Source: Microbacterium allomyrinae
GTDB taxonomy: Bacteria > Actinomycetota > Actinomycetes > Actinomycetales > Microbacteriaceae
Direction: 5' to 3'
Assembly (NCBI RefSeq): GCF_020682705.1
Contig: NZ_JAGTTN010000005.1
Location: 225,920 to 289,919 of the forward strand
DNA length: 64,000 nucleotides
Made by a program: the position numbers and the translations under genes. Under the pieces are notes generated by a model. That model was not told the DNA's origin. It searched no databases and worked only from the letters and a program-made list of their open reading frames with translations. This document shows positions 45,615 to 57,335 of the stretch, in pieces; within the stretch, counting starts at the first letter, position 1, and each line of letters opens with the position of its first letter.

Positions 45615-47255
45615 ATGGCAGAACTGTCAATCAGCCCCGACGTCATCCGTGACGCGCTGAAGGATTTCGTCGCCGCCTACGAGCCCACCGGGGCAGCGGC
45701 GACCGAGGTCGGCACCGTCATCGACGCCGCCGACGGCATCGCCCACGTCGAGGGTCTGCCCGGCGTCATGGCGAACGAGCTCGTGACGTTCGAGGACGGC
45801 ACGCTCGGCCTCGCTCAGAACCTGGATGAGCACCAGATCGGCGTCGTGGTGCTCGGCGAGTTCTCCGGTGTCGAGGCCGGACAGCCTGTCACGCGCACCG
45901 GCGAGGTCCTCTCGGTCCCCGTCGGCGAGGGCTACCTCGGCCGCGTGGTCGATCCGCTCGGCAACCCGATCGACGGTCTCGGCCAGATCACCGGCATCGA
46001 GGGCCGTCGCGCTCTCGAGCTTCAGGCGCCGGGCGTCATGCAGCGCAAGTCGGTGCACGAGCCCCTCCAGACCGGCATCAAGGCGATCGACGCGATGATC
46101 CCGGTCGGCCGCGGCCAGCGTCAGCTCATCATCGGCGACCGCCAGACCGGCAAGACCGCGATCGCGATCGACACGATCATCAACCAGAAGGCCAACTGGG
46201 AGTCGGGCGACACCAACAAGCAGGTGCGCTGCATCTACGTCGCCATCGGTCAGAAGGGCTCGACGATCGCCGCCGTCAAGGGCGCACTCGAAGACGCCGG
46301 GGCGATGGAGTACACGACGATCGTCGCGGCTCCGGCATCCGACCCCGCGGGCTTCAAGTACCTCGCCCCTTACACCGGCTCGGCCATCGGCCAGCACTGG
46401 ATGTACGACGGCAAGCACGTCCTCATCATCTTCGACGACCTCACCAAGCAGGCTGAGGCCTACCGCGCCGTGTCGCTGCTCCTGCGCCGCCCGCCGGGCC
46501 GCGAGGCGTACCCCGGTGACGTCTTCTACCTGCACTCCCGTCTGCTCGAGCGTTGCGCGAAGCTGTCCGACGAGCTCGGCGCCGGCTCCATGACGGGTCT
46601 TCCGATCATCGAGACCAAGGCCAACGACGTGTCGGCGTACATCCCGACCAACGTGATCTCGATCACCGACGGCCAGATCTTCCTGCAGTCCGACCTCTTC
46701 AACGCCAACCAGCGTCCCGCGGTCGACGTGGGCATCTCGGTCTCGCGAGTCGGCGGCGACGCACAGGTCAAGTCGATCAAGAAGGTCTCCGGCACGCTCA
46801 AGCTCGAGCTGGCCCAGTACCGATCGCTCGAGGCGTTCGCGATGTTCGCGAGCGACCTGGACCCGGCATCCCGTCGTCAGCTGGCCCGCGGCGCGCGCCT
46901 GACCGAACTCCTCAAGCAGCCGCAGTACTCGCCGTACCCGGTCGAGGAGCAGGTCGTCTCGATCTGGGCAGGCACGAACGGCAAGCTCGACTCGATCGAG
47001 GTCGAGGACGTGCTGTCGTTCGAGCGCGAGCTGCTCGACTACCTGCGTCGCAACACGACGGTGCTCGACACGCTCCGCGAGACCAACGTCCTCGACGACG
47101 CCACCGTCGCCGAACTCACGAAGAAGACCGACGACTTCATCCTCGAGTTCCGCGCCGGCAAGGGCCAGACGATCTCGAAGCCCGGACACGAAGAGGTCGC
47201 GGCCGCCGCGGTCGACGACGTGAACCAGGAGAAGATCGTCAAGGGCCGCCGCTAG
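45615..47255 (+). CDS. atpA: ATP synthase F1 subunit alpha
   Basis: 546 residues with the P-loop [12 protein letters not shown], the [17 protein letters not shown] region and [20 protein letters not shown]. It is the non-catalytic nucleotide-binding subunit of the F1 hexamer. AAAGGGAAGACA stands before the ATG. Confidence 0.99.
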   Translation: MAELSISPDVIRDALKDFVAAYEPTGAAATEVGTVIDAADGIAHVEGLPGVMANELVTFEDGTLGLAQNLDEHQIGVVVLGEFSGVEAGQPVTRTGEVLSVPVGEGYLGRVVDPLGNPIDGLGQITGIEGRRALELQAPGVMQRKSVHEPLQTGIKAIDAMIPVGRGQRQLIIGDRQTGKTAIAIDTIINQKANWESGDTNKQVRCIYVAIGQKGSTIAAVKGALEDAGAMEYTTIVAAPASDPAGFKYLAPYTGSAIGQHWMYDGKHVLIIFDDLTKQAEAYRAVSLLLRRPPGREAYPGDVFYLHSRLLERCAKLSDELGAGSMTGLPIIETKANDVSAYIPTNVISITDGQIFLQSDLFNANQRPAVDVGISVSRVGGDAQVKSIKKVSGTLKLELAQYRSLEAFAMFASDLDPASRRQLARGARLTELLKQPQYSPYPVEEQVVSIWAGTNGKLDSIEVEDVLSFERELLDYLRRNTTVLDTLRETNVLDDATVAELTKKTDDFILEFRAGKGQTISKPGHEEVAAAAVDDVNQEKIVKGRR

Positions 47256-47274
47256 GCGACACCGGGACAGGACA

Positions 47275-49642
<2,368 letters not shown>

Positions 49643-49644
49643 TC

Positions 49645-49905
49645 ATGCCGCTCAACGTGAGTCTCGTATCCGCCGACGCGGAGGTCTGGTCGGGGGAGGC
49701 GTCGCTGGTCGTCGCCAAGACCGTCGAGGGCGAGATCGGCTTCATGGCCGGGCACGAGCCCGTGCTGGCGATCCTCGCCGAAGGCCAGGTGCGCATCACG
49801 CAGACCTCGGGAACGAAGATCATCGCCAACGCGCAGGACGGCTTCCTGTCGATGGAAGGCGACGATCTCACCATCGTCGCCGGAAACGCAGCGCTGATCT
49901 CCTGA
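49645..49905 (+). CDS. atpC: ATP synthase F1 subunit epsilon, short form
   Basis: 86 residues, only the N-terminal beta-sandwich (LNVSLVSADAEVWSGEASLV, IGFMAGHEPVLAILAEGQVR). The C-terminal helical hairpin that brakes ATP hydrolysis in E. coli is absent, as in other actinobacteria with short epsilon. It starts two bases after atpD and ends the operon. Confidence 0.96.
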   Translation: MPLNVSLVSADAEVWSGEASLVVAKTVEGEIGFMAGHEPVLAILAEGQVRITQTSGTKIIANAQDGFLSMEGDDLTIVAGNAALIS

Positions 49906-49922
49906 CGCGAGCACGATTTCGA

Positions 49923-49954
49923 CCTCGGCCGGCCCCACACGGGGCCGGCCGAGG
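49923..49954 (+). terminator. Terminator of the ATP synthase operon
   Basis: A perfect 14-bp stem, CCTCGGCCGGCCCC with GGGGCCGGCCGAGG, and a 4-base loop begin 18 bases past the atpC stop. Confidence 0.88.
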
Positions 49955-49974
49955 CGTCTTTCCGGAGGCACCGC

Positions 49975-50724
49975 ATGCTGATCCTTCTCCCTCCCTCGGA
50001 GACCAAGCGCGCGGGCGGGCGCGGAGGGTCGATGGATGCGGCATCCCTCGCCTTCTCGTCACTCGCGCCGCAGCGTGAAGCCGTCGTCGGCGCGCTCGTG
50101 GCGCTGTCCGCCGACGAGGACCAAGCCGCTCGCGTGCTGAAGCTCGGCCCGACGCAGCGCGGAGAGGTCGCCGTCAACGCCGCGTTGCGCGACGCTCCGA
50201 CCATGCCGGCGGTCGATCGCTACACCGGTGTTCTCTACGACGCCCTCGACGCGGCATCCCTCGACTCCGTCGCCCGTCGATGGCTGGGGGCGCATGTCCT
50301 CGTGCACTCGGCGCCATTCGGTCCGGTCGGCGCCCTCGATTCGATCCCTGCCTACCGGCTCGGGGCGTCGACGTCCGTGCCGGGCCTGCCGGCGCTGCGC
50401 CGCCTCTGGGCGGATGCCGTCACCGCGGCCTTGGCGAGCCGTCAGGAGCGATTCGTGCTCGACCTGCGCTCCGAGGCGTATGTCGGTCTCGGTCCGGTCC
50501 CGAGCACGGCGGCCTCGCGATATGTGCGTGTGGTGACCGAAGGTCCCGATGGTGCGGTCCGTGCCCTCAACCACTTCAACAAGCACGCGAAGGGCGAGCT
50601 GGTGCGCCGCCTCGCCGAGGAGCGGCCGCGCGTCGGCTCGGCTGCGGCGTTCCTGAGATGGGCGGATGCCGCGGGCCTGCAGGTTCGCGACGGCAAGCCC
50701 GGTGAGCTGGAGCTGATCGCCTGA
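49975..50724 (+). CDS. yaaA: YaaA family peroxide-stress protein
   Basis: 249 residues of the DUF328/UPF0246 family. MLILLPPSETKRAGG at the start, YTGVLYDALD, VLDLRSEAYVGLGP and the C-terminal FNKHAKGELVRRL are its hallmarks. In E. coli YaaA lowers intracellular iron during hydrogen peroxide stress and binds DNA. GGAGG precedes the ATG. It lies between the atp terminator and a convergent DUF4282 gene. Confidence 0.94.
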   Translation: MLILLPPSETKRAGGRGGSMDAASLAFSSLAPQREAVVGALVALSADEDQAARVLKLGPTQRGEVAVNAALRDAPTMPAVDRYTGVLYDALDAASLDSVARRWLGAHVLVHSAPFGPVGALDSIPAYRLGASTSVPGLPALRRLWADAVTAALASRQERFVLDLRSEAYVGLGPVPSTAASRYVRVVTEGPDGAVRALNHFNKHAKGELVRRLAEERPRVGSAAAFLRWADAAGLQVRDGKPGELELIA

Positions 50725-50771
50725 TCGTTCCGCCCGCTCGCGGTCCTTTTCGGCGCGGGTTCGTCGAGGCG

Positions 50772-51263
50772 TCAGCGACCGGTGTGGTCCGCAGTGCGCT
50801 CGGTGTTCTCGGCGATCGCGATGAGGGCGACCACGGCCTCGATGACGAACCTCAGCAGGATGATCGCGAGGAAGGTCAGCACGGGAACGATGACGATCGT
50901 CGCGACGATCGCGCTGATGCCGGCTCCGGCGTTGAACCACAGGATCGACGCGCCCTGAAGGATCCCGCCGACGAAGTAGACGATGAAACCGATGCCGATC
51001 GCGATCAGTCCCACCAGGTAGAAGATGCTCGCGAGGCGTCGCGTGATGAAGGTGCGGAACGAGAGGTCGAACAGCGCAGAGAAGAAGCCCCGCCCCGCGT
51101 CGGTGATGTCTTCGGCGACCCGGGGTACTCCGGTGTCGTCGGGGTCGGCCGCCGGATCGTACTCCGGGCGTGACTGCGGTGCCCGTCCTGTGCGAGCGGC
51201 CTCGGCCGCGGACTGATCGGGCAGAGGCGGGGGAGAGGCGGAGGCGGGATTCTGATCGGTCAT
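50772..51263 (-). CDS. DUF4282 membrane protein
   Basis: 163 residues: a Pro/Asp-rich cytosolic start of about 60 residues, then GFFSALFDLSFRTFITRRLA and two hydrophobic helices (ASIFYLVGLIAIGIGFIVYF and VLTFLAIILLRFVIEAVVAL). This is the DUF4282 layout, function unknown. It is divergent from the DUF5684-like gene. Confidence 0.82.
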   Translation of the reverse strand: MTDQNPASASPPPLPDQSAAEAARTGRAPQSRPEYDPAADPDDTGVPRVAEDITDAGRGFFSALFDLSFRTFITRRLASIFYLVGLIAIGIGFIVYFVGGILQGASILWFNAGAGISAIVATIVIVPVLTFLAIILLRFVIEAVVALIAIAENTERTADHTGR

Positions 51264-51445
51264 CGCTGTTCCTTCGATCGCAGGGGCCCGTTCAGGCTAT
51301 CCAGCCGCACAGATCGGGGCCATCCCCGACACGGAGCGGAATGCTGACACGCGGACGGATGCATCGCTAGCATGTGTCCAGCGGAGCAGGCGCTCCGCTG
51401 GCGCGTACCGACTCGCTCCGCACCGACTCTCTGGGAGTTCGATCC

Positions 51446-52228
51446 ATGGATTACAACGACTACGGCTACGGAGGGTTGATCGCGTTCTGGCTGATCCTCG
51501 CGCCGATCCTGCTCGTCCTCGCCATCGCGGCCTACGTCATCGGATCCTTCTTCCTGATGCGTGTCTTCGACAAAGCCGGTGTGCAAGGCAAATGGCGCGC
51601 GTGGGTGCCCGTCTACAACTCGATGGTCGCCGCAAAGCTCGGAGACCTCTCTCCCTGGGTGATGCTGGGCGCGATCGCAGCGTCGGCCCTTCTGGGTCAG
51701 ATCCCCGCGATCGGATGGCTCTTCTCGCTCGTCGGCCTCGCCGCGTGGGTGCTCTCCGGATGGCGGATCGGGCTCAAGCTCGGCAAAGGATGGCCGTACC
51801 TGCTGCTCTGGCTCATCCCTGGAATCGGCACCCTGATCTGGATCGGCATCCTGGCGTTCGACAGGGCGCCTTGGAACCCGAACATCGAACGGGCCCCGTG
51901 GGCGAACTCGTTCCTCAAGGACACCACGGTATGGCAGGGGATCCCCGTCCAGCCCGGTGCTCCGGTTGCGCCCGCTGCGTATCAGCCACCGGCCGGATAC
52001 CAGGCTGCGCCGCCCGCGGGCTATCAGCCCCCGGCCGGGTATGCCCCGCCGCCCGCTCCGCCTGCAGCTCCCGCTGCTCCGCCGGTACCGCCGACCACGC
52101 CCCCGACCGCGGCGCAGCCGCCCGTCACGCCTCCTCCGGCGGCTCCCGAGCCTCCTGCTGCGCCTACCGCTCCCGAGCCGCCCACCGCTCCCGAGCCGCC
52201 GGCGGCGCCGGAAGCGCCCAAGGCTTAA
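51446..52228 (+). CDS. DUF5684-like membrane protein with proline-rich tail
   Basis: 260 residues. Four hydrophobic helices lie in the first ~140, with the conserved loop KAGVQGKWRAWVPVYNSMVA that marks the DUF5684 group. From about 170 a Pro/Ala-rich tail of AAPEPP-type repeats and QPPAGY repeats follows, probably disordered and perhaps a binding platform. GGGAG lies before the ATG. Function unknown. Confidence 0.78.
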   Translation: MDYNDYGYGGLIAFWLILAPILLVLAIAAYVIGSFFLMRVFDKAGVQGKWRAWVPVYNSMVAAKLGDLSPWVMLGAIAASALLGQIPAIGWLFSLVGLAAWVLSGWRIGLKLGKGWPYLLLWLIPGIGTLIWIGILAFDRAPWNPNIERAPWANSFLKDTTVWQGIPVQPGAPVAPAAYQPPAGYQAAPPAGYQPPAGYAPPPAPPAAPAAPPVPPTTPPTAAQPPVTPPPAAPEPPAAPTAPEPPTAPEPPAAPEAPKA

Positions 52229-52253
52229 GCGCGCAACGCTCGCAGACGCTGCA

Positions 52254-52287
52254 TGACGGCTGCCATCCGCTCGGGTGGGGGCCGTCA
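52254..52287 (+). terminator. Weak hairpin after the DUF5684-like gene
   Basis: TGACGGC and GCCGTCA pair across a 20-base loop; weak evidence for termination. Confidence 0.35.
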
Positions 52288-52323
52288 CGCGTCGTGTCTC
52301 CTGGCCCGGCTAACGTGGATCGC

Positions 52324-53331
52324 ATGACCTCCTCTGCTTCTGCGAGCACCGTTCCTTCGCGCCGTGTCGGCGCATCCGGCCTCCTCGTCTCTGCTGTCGG
52401 CCTGGGTTGCAACAACTTCGGTCGGGCAGGCACACGCACCGAGACGCTCGAGGGAACACGCGAGGTGCTCGGCGCCGCGATCGATGCGGGCGTCACCTTC
52501 CTCGACACCGCCGACATGTACGGCAAGGACCCGGGACTGTCGGAGACGCTCATGGGCGAGGCGCTCCGCGGGCGCCGAGATCAGGTCACGCTCGCGACCA
52601 AGTTCGGTCATTTCGGTCGCGACATGGGGTACCCGGTGTCCGGGGCGAAGGCGTCACGCGCGTACGTGCGACGCGCGGTCGAGGCATCCCTCACCCGCCT
52701 CCAGACGGACTGGATCGACCTGTACCAGCTGCACACGCCCGATCCCCTCACCCCCATCGAGGAGACGCTCGACGTGCTCGGCGATCTCGTGCGCGAAGGC
52801 AAGGTGCGCTACATCGGTCACTCGAACCTCGCGGGATGGCAGATCGCCGAGGCGCACTACGTCGCCGCGCAGCGCGCGGGCGTCCCTTTCGTCTCGGCAC
52901 AGAACCACTACAGCCTGCTGGCGCGGGCGTCGGAGCGCGAGGTGCTGCCCGCCGCCGAGCGCTTCGGCCTCGGCTTCCTGCCGTTCTTCCCGCTGCACAA
53001 CGGGCTGCTGACCGGCAAGTTCACGCGCGACCACGCACCGGCCGACTCCCGGATCATGCGCCAGCGGCAGCACGTATGGCAGGACGCCCCCTGGGATGCG
53101 GTCGAGGCGTATCAGTCCTTCTGCGACGAGCGCGGCATCACCATGCTCGAGGCGACGTTCGGATGGCTGCTGGCGCGCCCGTCGCTCTCGAGCGTGATCG
53201 CGGGAGCGACCAGTCCGGAGCAGGTGCGCGCGAATGCCGCAGCGGCGACGGCCTGGACACCGACGGCCGACGACCTCGCGACGATCGACGGACTCTTCCC
53301 GTTGCCCGAAGACCCCGCGAGCCGTGTCTGA
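52324..53331 (+). CDS. Aldo/keto reductase
   Basis: 335 residues of the AKR TIM barrel. The catalytic tetrad shows as Asp and Tyr in FLDTADMYG, Lys in LATKFG and His in DLYQLHTPD. IGHSNLAGWQIAEAH and VIAGATSPEQVRANAAA form the NADPH phosphate region. The order fits the AKR11/YajO group; the substrate is unknown. A TAACGT box (52311-52316) lies seven bases before the ATG, so the message is likely leaderless. Confidence 0.92.
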   Translation: MTSSASASTVPSRRVGASGLLVSAVGLGCNNFGRAGTRTETLEGTREVLGAAIDAGVTFLDTADMYGKDPGLSETLMGEALRGRRDQVTLATKFGHFGRDMGYPVSGAKASRAYVRRAVEASLTRLQTDWIDLYQLHTPDPLTPIEETLDVLGDLVREGKVRYIGHSNLAGWQIAEAHYVAAQRAGVPFVSAQNHYSLLARASEREVLPAAERFGLGFLPFFPLHNGLLTGKFTRDHAPADSRIMRQRQHVWQDAPWDAVEAYQSFCDERGITMLEATFGWLLARPSLSSVIAGATSPEQVRANAAAATAWTPTADDLATIDGLFPLPEDPASRV

Positions 53332-53470
53332 CGCGACGCCCGTGGATGCCGCGCATCCGGTTCGCCGAGGGCGTACGCGACGGGTTGTCTGAGGGGACGG
53401 CGCAGGCGTAGCGTCACTATCCGTGCGCGGTCCGCGGGAGCGGGCGACTCCGCGCGCCGAAAGGACCGCT

Positions 53471-55204
53471 GTGCTCGGCAAGCTCCTGGTGCGATACCTC
53501 CGCCCCGCCTGGCCGCTCATCGTGGCCGTGGTGTTCTTCCAGCTGGCGCAGTCGATCGCGTCGCTGATGCTGCCGACGCTCAACGCCGACATCATCGACA
53601 ACGGCGTGGTCACCGGCGACATCCCCTACATCTGGTCGACGGGCGCGGTGATGCTCGGCATCAGCCTCGTCCAGGTGGTGTGCGCGATCGTCGCCGTGTA
53701 TTTCGGATCGCGCCTCGCGATGGGGATGGGCCGCGACCTGCGCGGACACCTCTTCCACCGTGTCGTCGCGTTCTCGCAGCGGGAGGTGGGCCAGTTCGGT
53801 GCCCCGTCGCTCATCACGCGCAACACCAACGACGTGCAGCAGGTCCAGATGCTCGTGCAGGTCTCTGCGACGCTGATGATCTCCGCCCCGATGCTCGCGA
53901 TCGGCGGCGTCATCATGGCCGTCCGTCAGGACGCCGGGCTGTCGTGGCTCATGGCGGTGTCGATTCCCGTCCTCCTCATCATCGTCGGACTGATCGTGTG
54001 GCGCATGGTTCCCGCCTTCACGAAGATGCAGAAGCGCATCGACCGCGTCAACCAGATCATGCGAGAGCAGCTCACCGGCATCCGGGTCGTGCGCGCGTTC
54101 GTGCGTGAACGCGAGGAGCGCGCGCGCTTCGCCGTCGCGAGCGACGAGGTGCAGGAGACGGCGCTGCGCGCCGGCAACCTGATGGCACTCATGTTCCCCG
54201 CGGTGATGCTCGTGATGAACCTCTCCAGCGTCGCGGTCATCTGGTTCGGGGCCTTCCAGGTCCAGGACCACGGAGTGCAGATCGGCACACTGTTCGCGTT
54301 CCTGCAATACCTCATGCAGATCCTCATGGGTGTCATGATGGCGACCTTCATGTTCGTGATGATCCCGCGTGCTGCGGTGTGCGCGAACCGCATCGGCGAG
54401 GTGCTCGAGACCGACCCGTCGGTGGCGGCACCGCTGAACGCGGCGTCGGCACCGGTGCCCGCGGGCCGGGTGGAGTTCGACGGCGTCGACTTCGCCTACC
54501 CCGGTGCCGAGGATGCGGTTCTGCACGACCTCACCTTCACGGTCGAGCCCGGCACGACGACGGCGATCATCGGCTCGACCGGCGCCGGCAAGACGACTCT
54601 TATCGGCCTCGTGGCACGTCTGTTCGACGTCACCGCAGGCTCGGTGCGGGTGGACGGCGTCGACGTCCGCGAATACGACCCCGACGAGCTGTGGCAGCGC
54701 ATCGGCCTCGTCCAGCAGCGGGCGTTCCTCTTCTCCGGCTCCATCGCGTCGAACCTCCGCTACGGCGATGCCGAGGCCACCGACGCGCAGCTGTGGGAGG
54801 CACTCGACCTCGCGCAGGCCAAGGACTTCGTCGCCGCGCTCTCGGAGGGTCTCGAGGCGCCGATCGCGCAGGGCGGGACGAATGTGTCGGGCGGACAGCG
54901 CCAGCGTCTGGCGATCGCGAGGGCGCTGGTGAAGCGGCCGGAGGTCTACATCTTCGACGACTCGTTCTCGGCGCTGGATCTGAGCACCGATGCCGCACTC
55001 CGGCGCGCGCTCGACACCCATCTGCCCGACGCCACGAGGATCGTCGTCGCCCAGCGCGTCTCGACGATCCGGCACGCCGACCAGATCATCGTCCTCGACC
55101 ACGGTCGCATGGTCGGGATCGGCACACACGACGAGCTCGTGGAGACGTGCGAGACCTACACCGAGATCGTGGATTCCCAGCTTGCGGCGGAGGCGGCAGC
55201 ATGA
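53471..55204 (+). CDS. ABC exporter half-transporter with degenerate ATP site
   Basis: 577 residues: six membrane helices then a nucleotide-binding domain. Walker A is STGAGKTT (Lys374) and the signature SGGQRQRLAIARAL. Walker B ends in FDDSFS, with Asp where the catalytic Glu belongs, and the switch histidine is Gln in VVAQRVSTI. These changes mark the degenerate-site subunit of heterodimeric exporters such as TM287/TM288. GTG 53471 is chosen for AAAGGA upstream; GTG 53423 behind a TAGCGT box is an alternative. It overlaps the next half-transporter (ATGA). Confidence 0.93.
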   Translation: MLGKLLVRYLRPAWPLIVAVVFFQLAQSIASLMLPTLNADIIDNGVVTGDIPYIWSTGAVMLGISLVQVVCAIVAVYFGSRLAMGMGRDLRGHLFHRVVAFSQREVGQFGAPSLITRNTNDVQQVQMLVQVSATLMISAPMLAIGGVIMAVRQDAGLSWLMAVSIPVLLIIVGLIVWRMVPAFTKMQKRIDRVNQIMREQLTGIRVVRAFVREREERARFAVASDEVQETALRAGNLMALMFPAVMLVMNLSSVAVIWFGAFQVQDHGVQIGTLFAFLQYLMQILMGVMMATFMFVMIPRAAVCANRIGEVLETDPSVAAPLNAASAPVPAGRVEFDGVDFAYPGAEDAVLHDLTFTVEPGTTTAIIGSTGAGKTTLIGLVARLFDVTAGSVRVDGVDVREYDPDELWQRIGLVQQRAFLFSGSIASNLRYGDAEATDAQLWEALDLAQAKDFVAALSEGLEAPIAQGGTNVSGGQRQRLAIARALVKRPEVYIFDDSFSALDLSTDAALRRALDTHLPDATRIVVAQRVSTIRHADQIIVLDHGRMVGIGTHDELVETCETYTEIVDSQLAAEAAA

Positions 55205-57285
55205 GCGGCGAGCAGAAGAGCGCACAGACCGCGGTCACCCCGCGCCGGATGCCGATGCAGCGCGGCCCCATGGGCCAGGCGGGCGGCGGCGAGAAGGCGC
55301 AGAACTTCGGTCCCAGCGCCCGACGACTGCTCTCGACGCTGCGCACCGATATGCCGGCGCTCATCGTCGTGCTGGTGTTCTCGGTGCTGTCGGTTGCCCT
55401 CACCGTGATCGGACCGAAGATGCTCGGCAACGCGACGAACGTCGTGTTCGCGGGCTTCATCTCGCTGCAGGTGCCCGAAGGAGCCACGAAGCAGCAGGTC
55501 GTCGACGGACTGATCGCCCAGGGCAACCAGGACCAGGCCAACATGATCGACGCCATGGACTTCGTGCCCGGCGCCGGCATCGACTTCGAGCAGCTGGCAT
55601 GGATCCTCGCGGGCGTGCTCACGGTCTACGTGCTCGCGAGCATCTTCGGATGGATGCAGGCCCGCATCCTCAATGGCGTCGTTCAGCGTGCCATGCACCG
55701 GCTGCGCCTCCAGGTCGAAGACAAGGTGCATCGCCTTCCGTTGGCGTACTTCGACAAGGTCCAGCGCGGCGAGCTGCTCAGCCGTGTGACCAACGACGTC
55801 GACAACATCGGCCAGACGATGCAGCAGACGCTGTCGCAGGTCGTCATCTCGCTGCTCACGGTGGTCGGCGTGCTCGTCATGATGTTCCTGATCTCGCCGC
55901 TCCTCGCGGTCATCGCGCTCGTCACGATCCCGCTCACGATCTTCATCACGGTGCTGGTCGCCAGGCGGTCGCAGAAGCTCTTCGTCGCTCAGTGGAAGTC
56001 CACGGGCACGCTCAACGCCCGCGTCGAGGAGACCTTCTCGGGGCACTCGATCGTCAAGGTGTTCGGCCACCAGAAAGAGGTCGAGGCCGACTTCCTCGCC
56101 GAGAACGATGAGCTGTACAAGGCCAGCTTCGGTGCGCAGTTCATCTCGGGCATCATCATGCCGGCGATGATGTTCATCGGGAACCTCGTGTACGTGGCGA
56201 TCGCGGTTGTCGGCGGGCTGCAGGTCGCGGCCGGCCTGCTGTCGATCGGCGACGTGCAGGCCTTCATCCAGTACTCGCGGCAGTTCACCCAGCCGCTGAG
56301 CCAGCTGGGCTCGATGGCCAACCTCCTGCAGTCGGGCGTCGCCAGCGCAGAGCGCGTGTTCGAACTGCTGGACGAGACCGAGGAGGAGCCTGACGACGAG
56401 CCCGCCGAGACGGCGCCCGAAGCGGCGAGCCACCTCGCCTTCGAGGACGTCTCCTTCCGCTATGTCGCGGACAAGCCGCTCATCGACGGGCTGTCGCTGG
56501 CGGCAGAGCCCGGCAGCACCGTGGCGATCGTCGGCCCGACAGGCGCGGGCAAGACGACACTGGTCAATCTGATCATGCGCTTCTATGACGTCGACTCGGG
56601 GCGCATCACCCTCGACGGCGTCGACACTCGTCGGATGACGCGCGACGACCTCCGCGCTCGCACCGGCATGGTCCTGCAGGACACGTGGCTCTTCTCGGGA
56701 ACGATCCGCGAGAACATCGCGTACGGGCGACCGGATGCCTCGGAGGAGGAGATCATCGCAGCGGCGACGGCTGCGTATGTCGACCGGTTCGTTCACGCAC
56801 TGCCCGACGGCTACGACACGCTGCTCGACGATGAGGCGACCAACCTCAGCGTGGGTGAGCGTCAGCTGGTGACCATTGCGCGTGCGTTCCTGGCCGACCC
56901 GCGCATCCTGATCCTGGATGAGGCGACCTCCTCTGTCGACACCCGCACCGAGCTGCTGATCCAGCGGGCGATGTCGCGGCTGCGGGAGGACCGCACGGCG
57001 TTCGTCATCGCGCACCGGCTGTCCACGATCCGCGATGCCGACCTGATCCTCGTGATGGAGGACGGCGCGATCGTCGAGCAGGGCTCGCACGACGAACTGC
57101 TTGCGGCAAAGGGCGCGTATTGGCGCCTGTACAACGCGCAGTTCGAGGCCGCGATCGACGACGTCGGCGGTCCCGTGGATCCCGAGGCTCCGACGCGGTC
57201 CTCTGTGCCCGGTCTGCAGTCCCCTGTCGGCGCGTCGCCGACCGGGGGCGCCGAGGGGGCGGCGGAGGAACCCACTAGTATATGA
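55201..57285 (+). CDS. ABC exporter half-transporter, catalytic partner
   Basis: 694 residues. A polar N-terminus (about 40) precedes six helices; an extra ~70-residue segment sits between helices 1 and 2 (VPEGATKQQVVDGLIAQGNQ). The NBD has Walker A PTGAGKTT (Lys451), Walker B ILDEATSSVD with the true Glu, and His in VIAHRLSTI, but the signature is LSVGERQ rather than LSGGQ. It completes the asymmetric heterodimer with the previous gene. The C-terminal ~45 residues are Pro/Ser-rich. The cargo is unknown, probably lipid or drug. Confidence 0.94.
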   Translation: MSGEQKSAQTAVTPRRMPMQRGPMGQAGGGEKAQNFGPSARRLLSTLRTDMPALIVVLVFSVLSVALTVIGPKMLGNATNVVFAGFISLQVPEGATKQQVVDGLIAQGNQDQANMIDAMDFVPGAGIDFEQLAWILAGVLTVYVLASIFGWMQARILNGVVQRAMHRLRLQVEDKVHRLPLAYFDKVQRGELLSRVTNDVDNIGQTMQQTLSQVVISLLTVVGVLVMMFLISPLLAVIALVTIPLTIFITVLVARRSQKLFVAQWKSTGTLNARVEETFSGHSIVKVFGHQKEVEADFLAENDELYKASFGAQFISGIIMPAMMFIGNLVYVAIAVVGGLQVAAGLLSIGDVQAFIQYSRQFTQPLSQLGSMANLLQSGVASAERVFELLDETEEEPDDEPAETAPEAASHLAFEDVSFRYVADKPLIDGLSLAAEPGSTVAIVGPTGAGKTTLVNLIMRFYDVDSGRITLDGVDTRRMTRDDLRARTGMVLQDTWLFSGTIRENIAYGRPDASEEEIIAAATAAYVDRFVHALPDGYDTLLDDEATNLSVGERQLVTIARAFLADPRILILDEATSSVDTRTELLIQRAMSRLREDRTAFVIAHRLSTIRDADLILVMEDGAIVEQGSHDELLAAKGAYWRLYNAQFEAAIDDVGGPVDPEAPTRSSVPGLQSPVGASPTGGAEGAAEEPTSI

Positions 57286-57324
57286 GGGCGCGGGGCCGAT
57301 CGGCCCTGTCTGCTGGCCGATCGG
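57276..57324 (+). promoter_or_regulatory. Promoter and repeated GGCCGATCGG in the PP2C leader
   Basis: TAGTAT (57276-57281) is a -10 candidate at the end of the ABC gene. The leader holds the perfect palindrome GGGCCGATCGGCCC (57293-57306), and its core GGCCGATCGG recurs at 57315-57324, touching the ribosome site. This could be an operator or an RNA fold masking translation. Confidence 0.5.
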
Positions 57325-57335
57325 GAGGACGAGGC

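Noticed and set aside
45627..47189. A long open frame on the minus strand opposite atpA, and similar ones opposite atpD, rho and the ABC genes
   Set aside because: Long antisense frames are expected at very high GC; the proteins are Arg/Asp/Val-rich without known motifs and lie over well-conserved genes.
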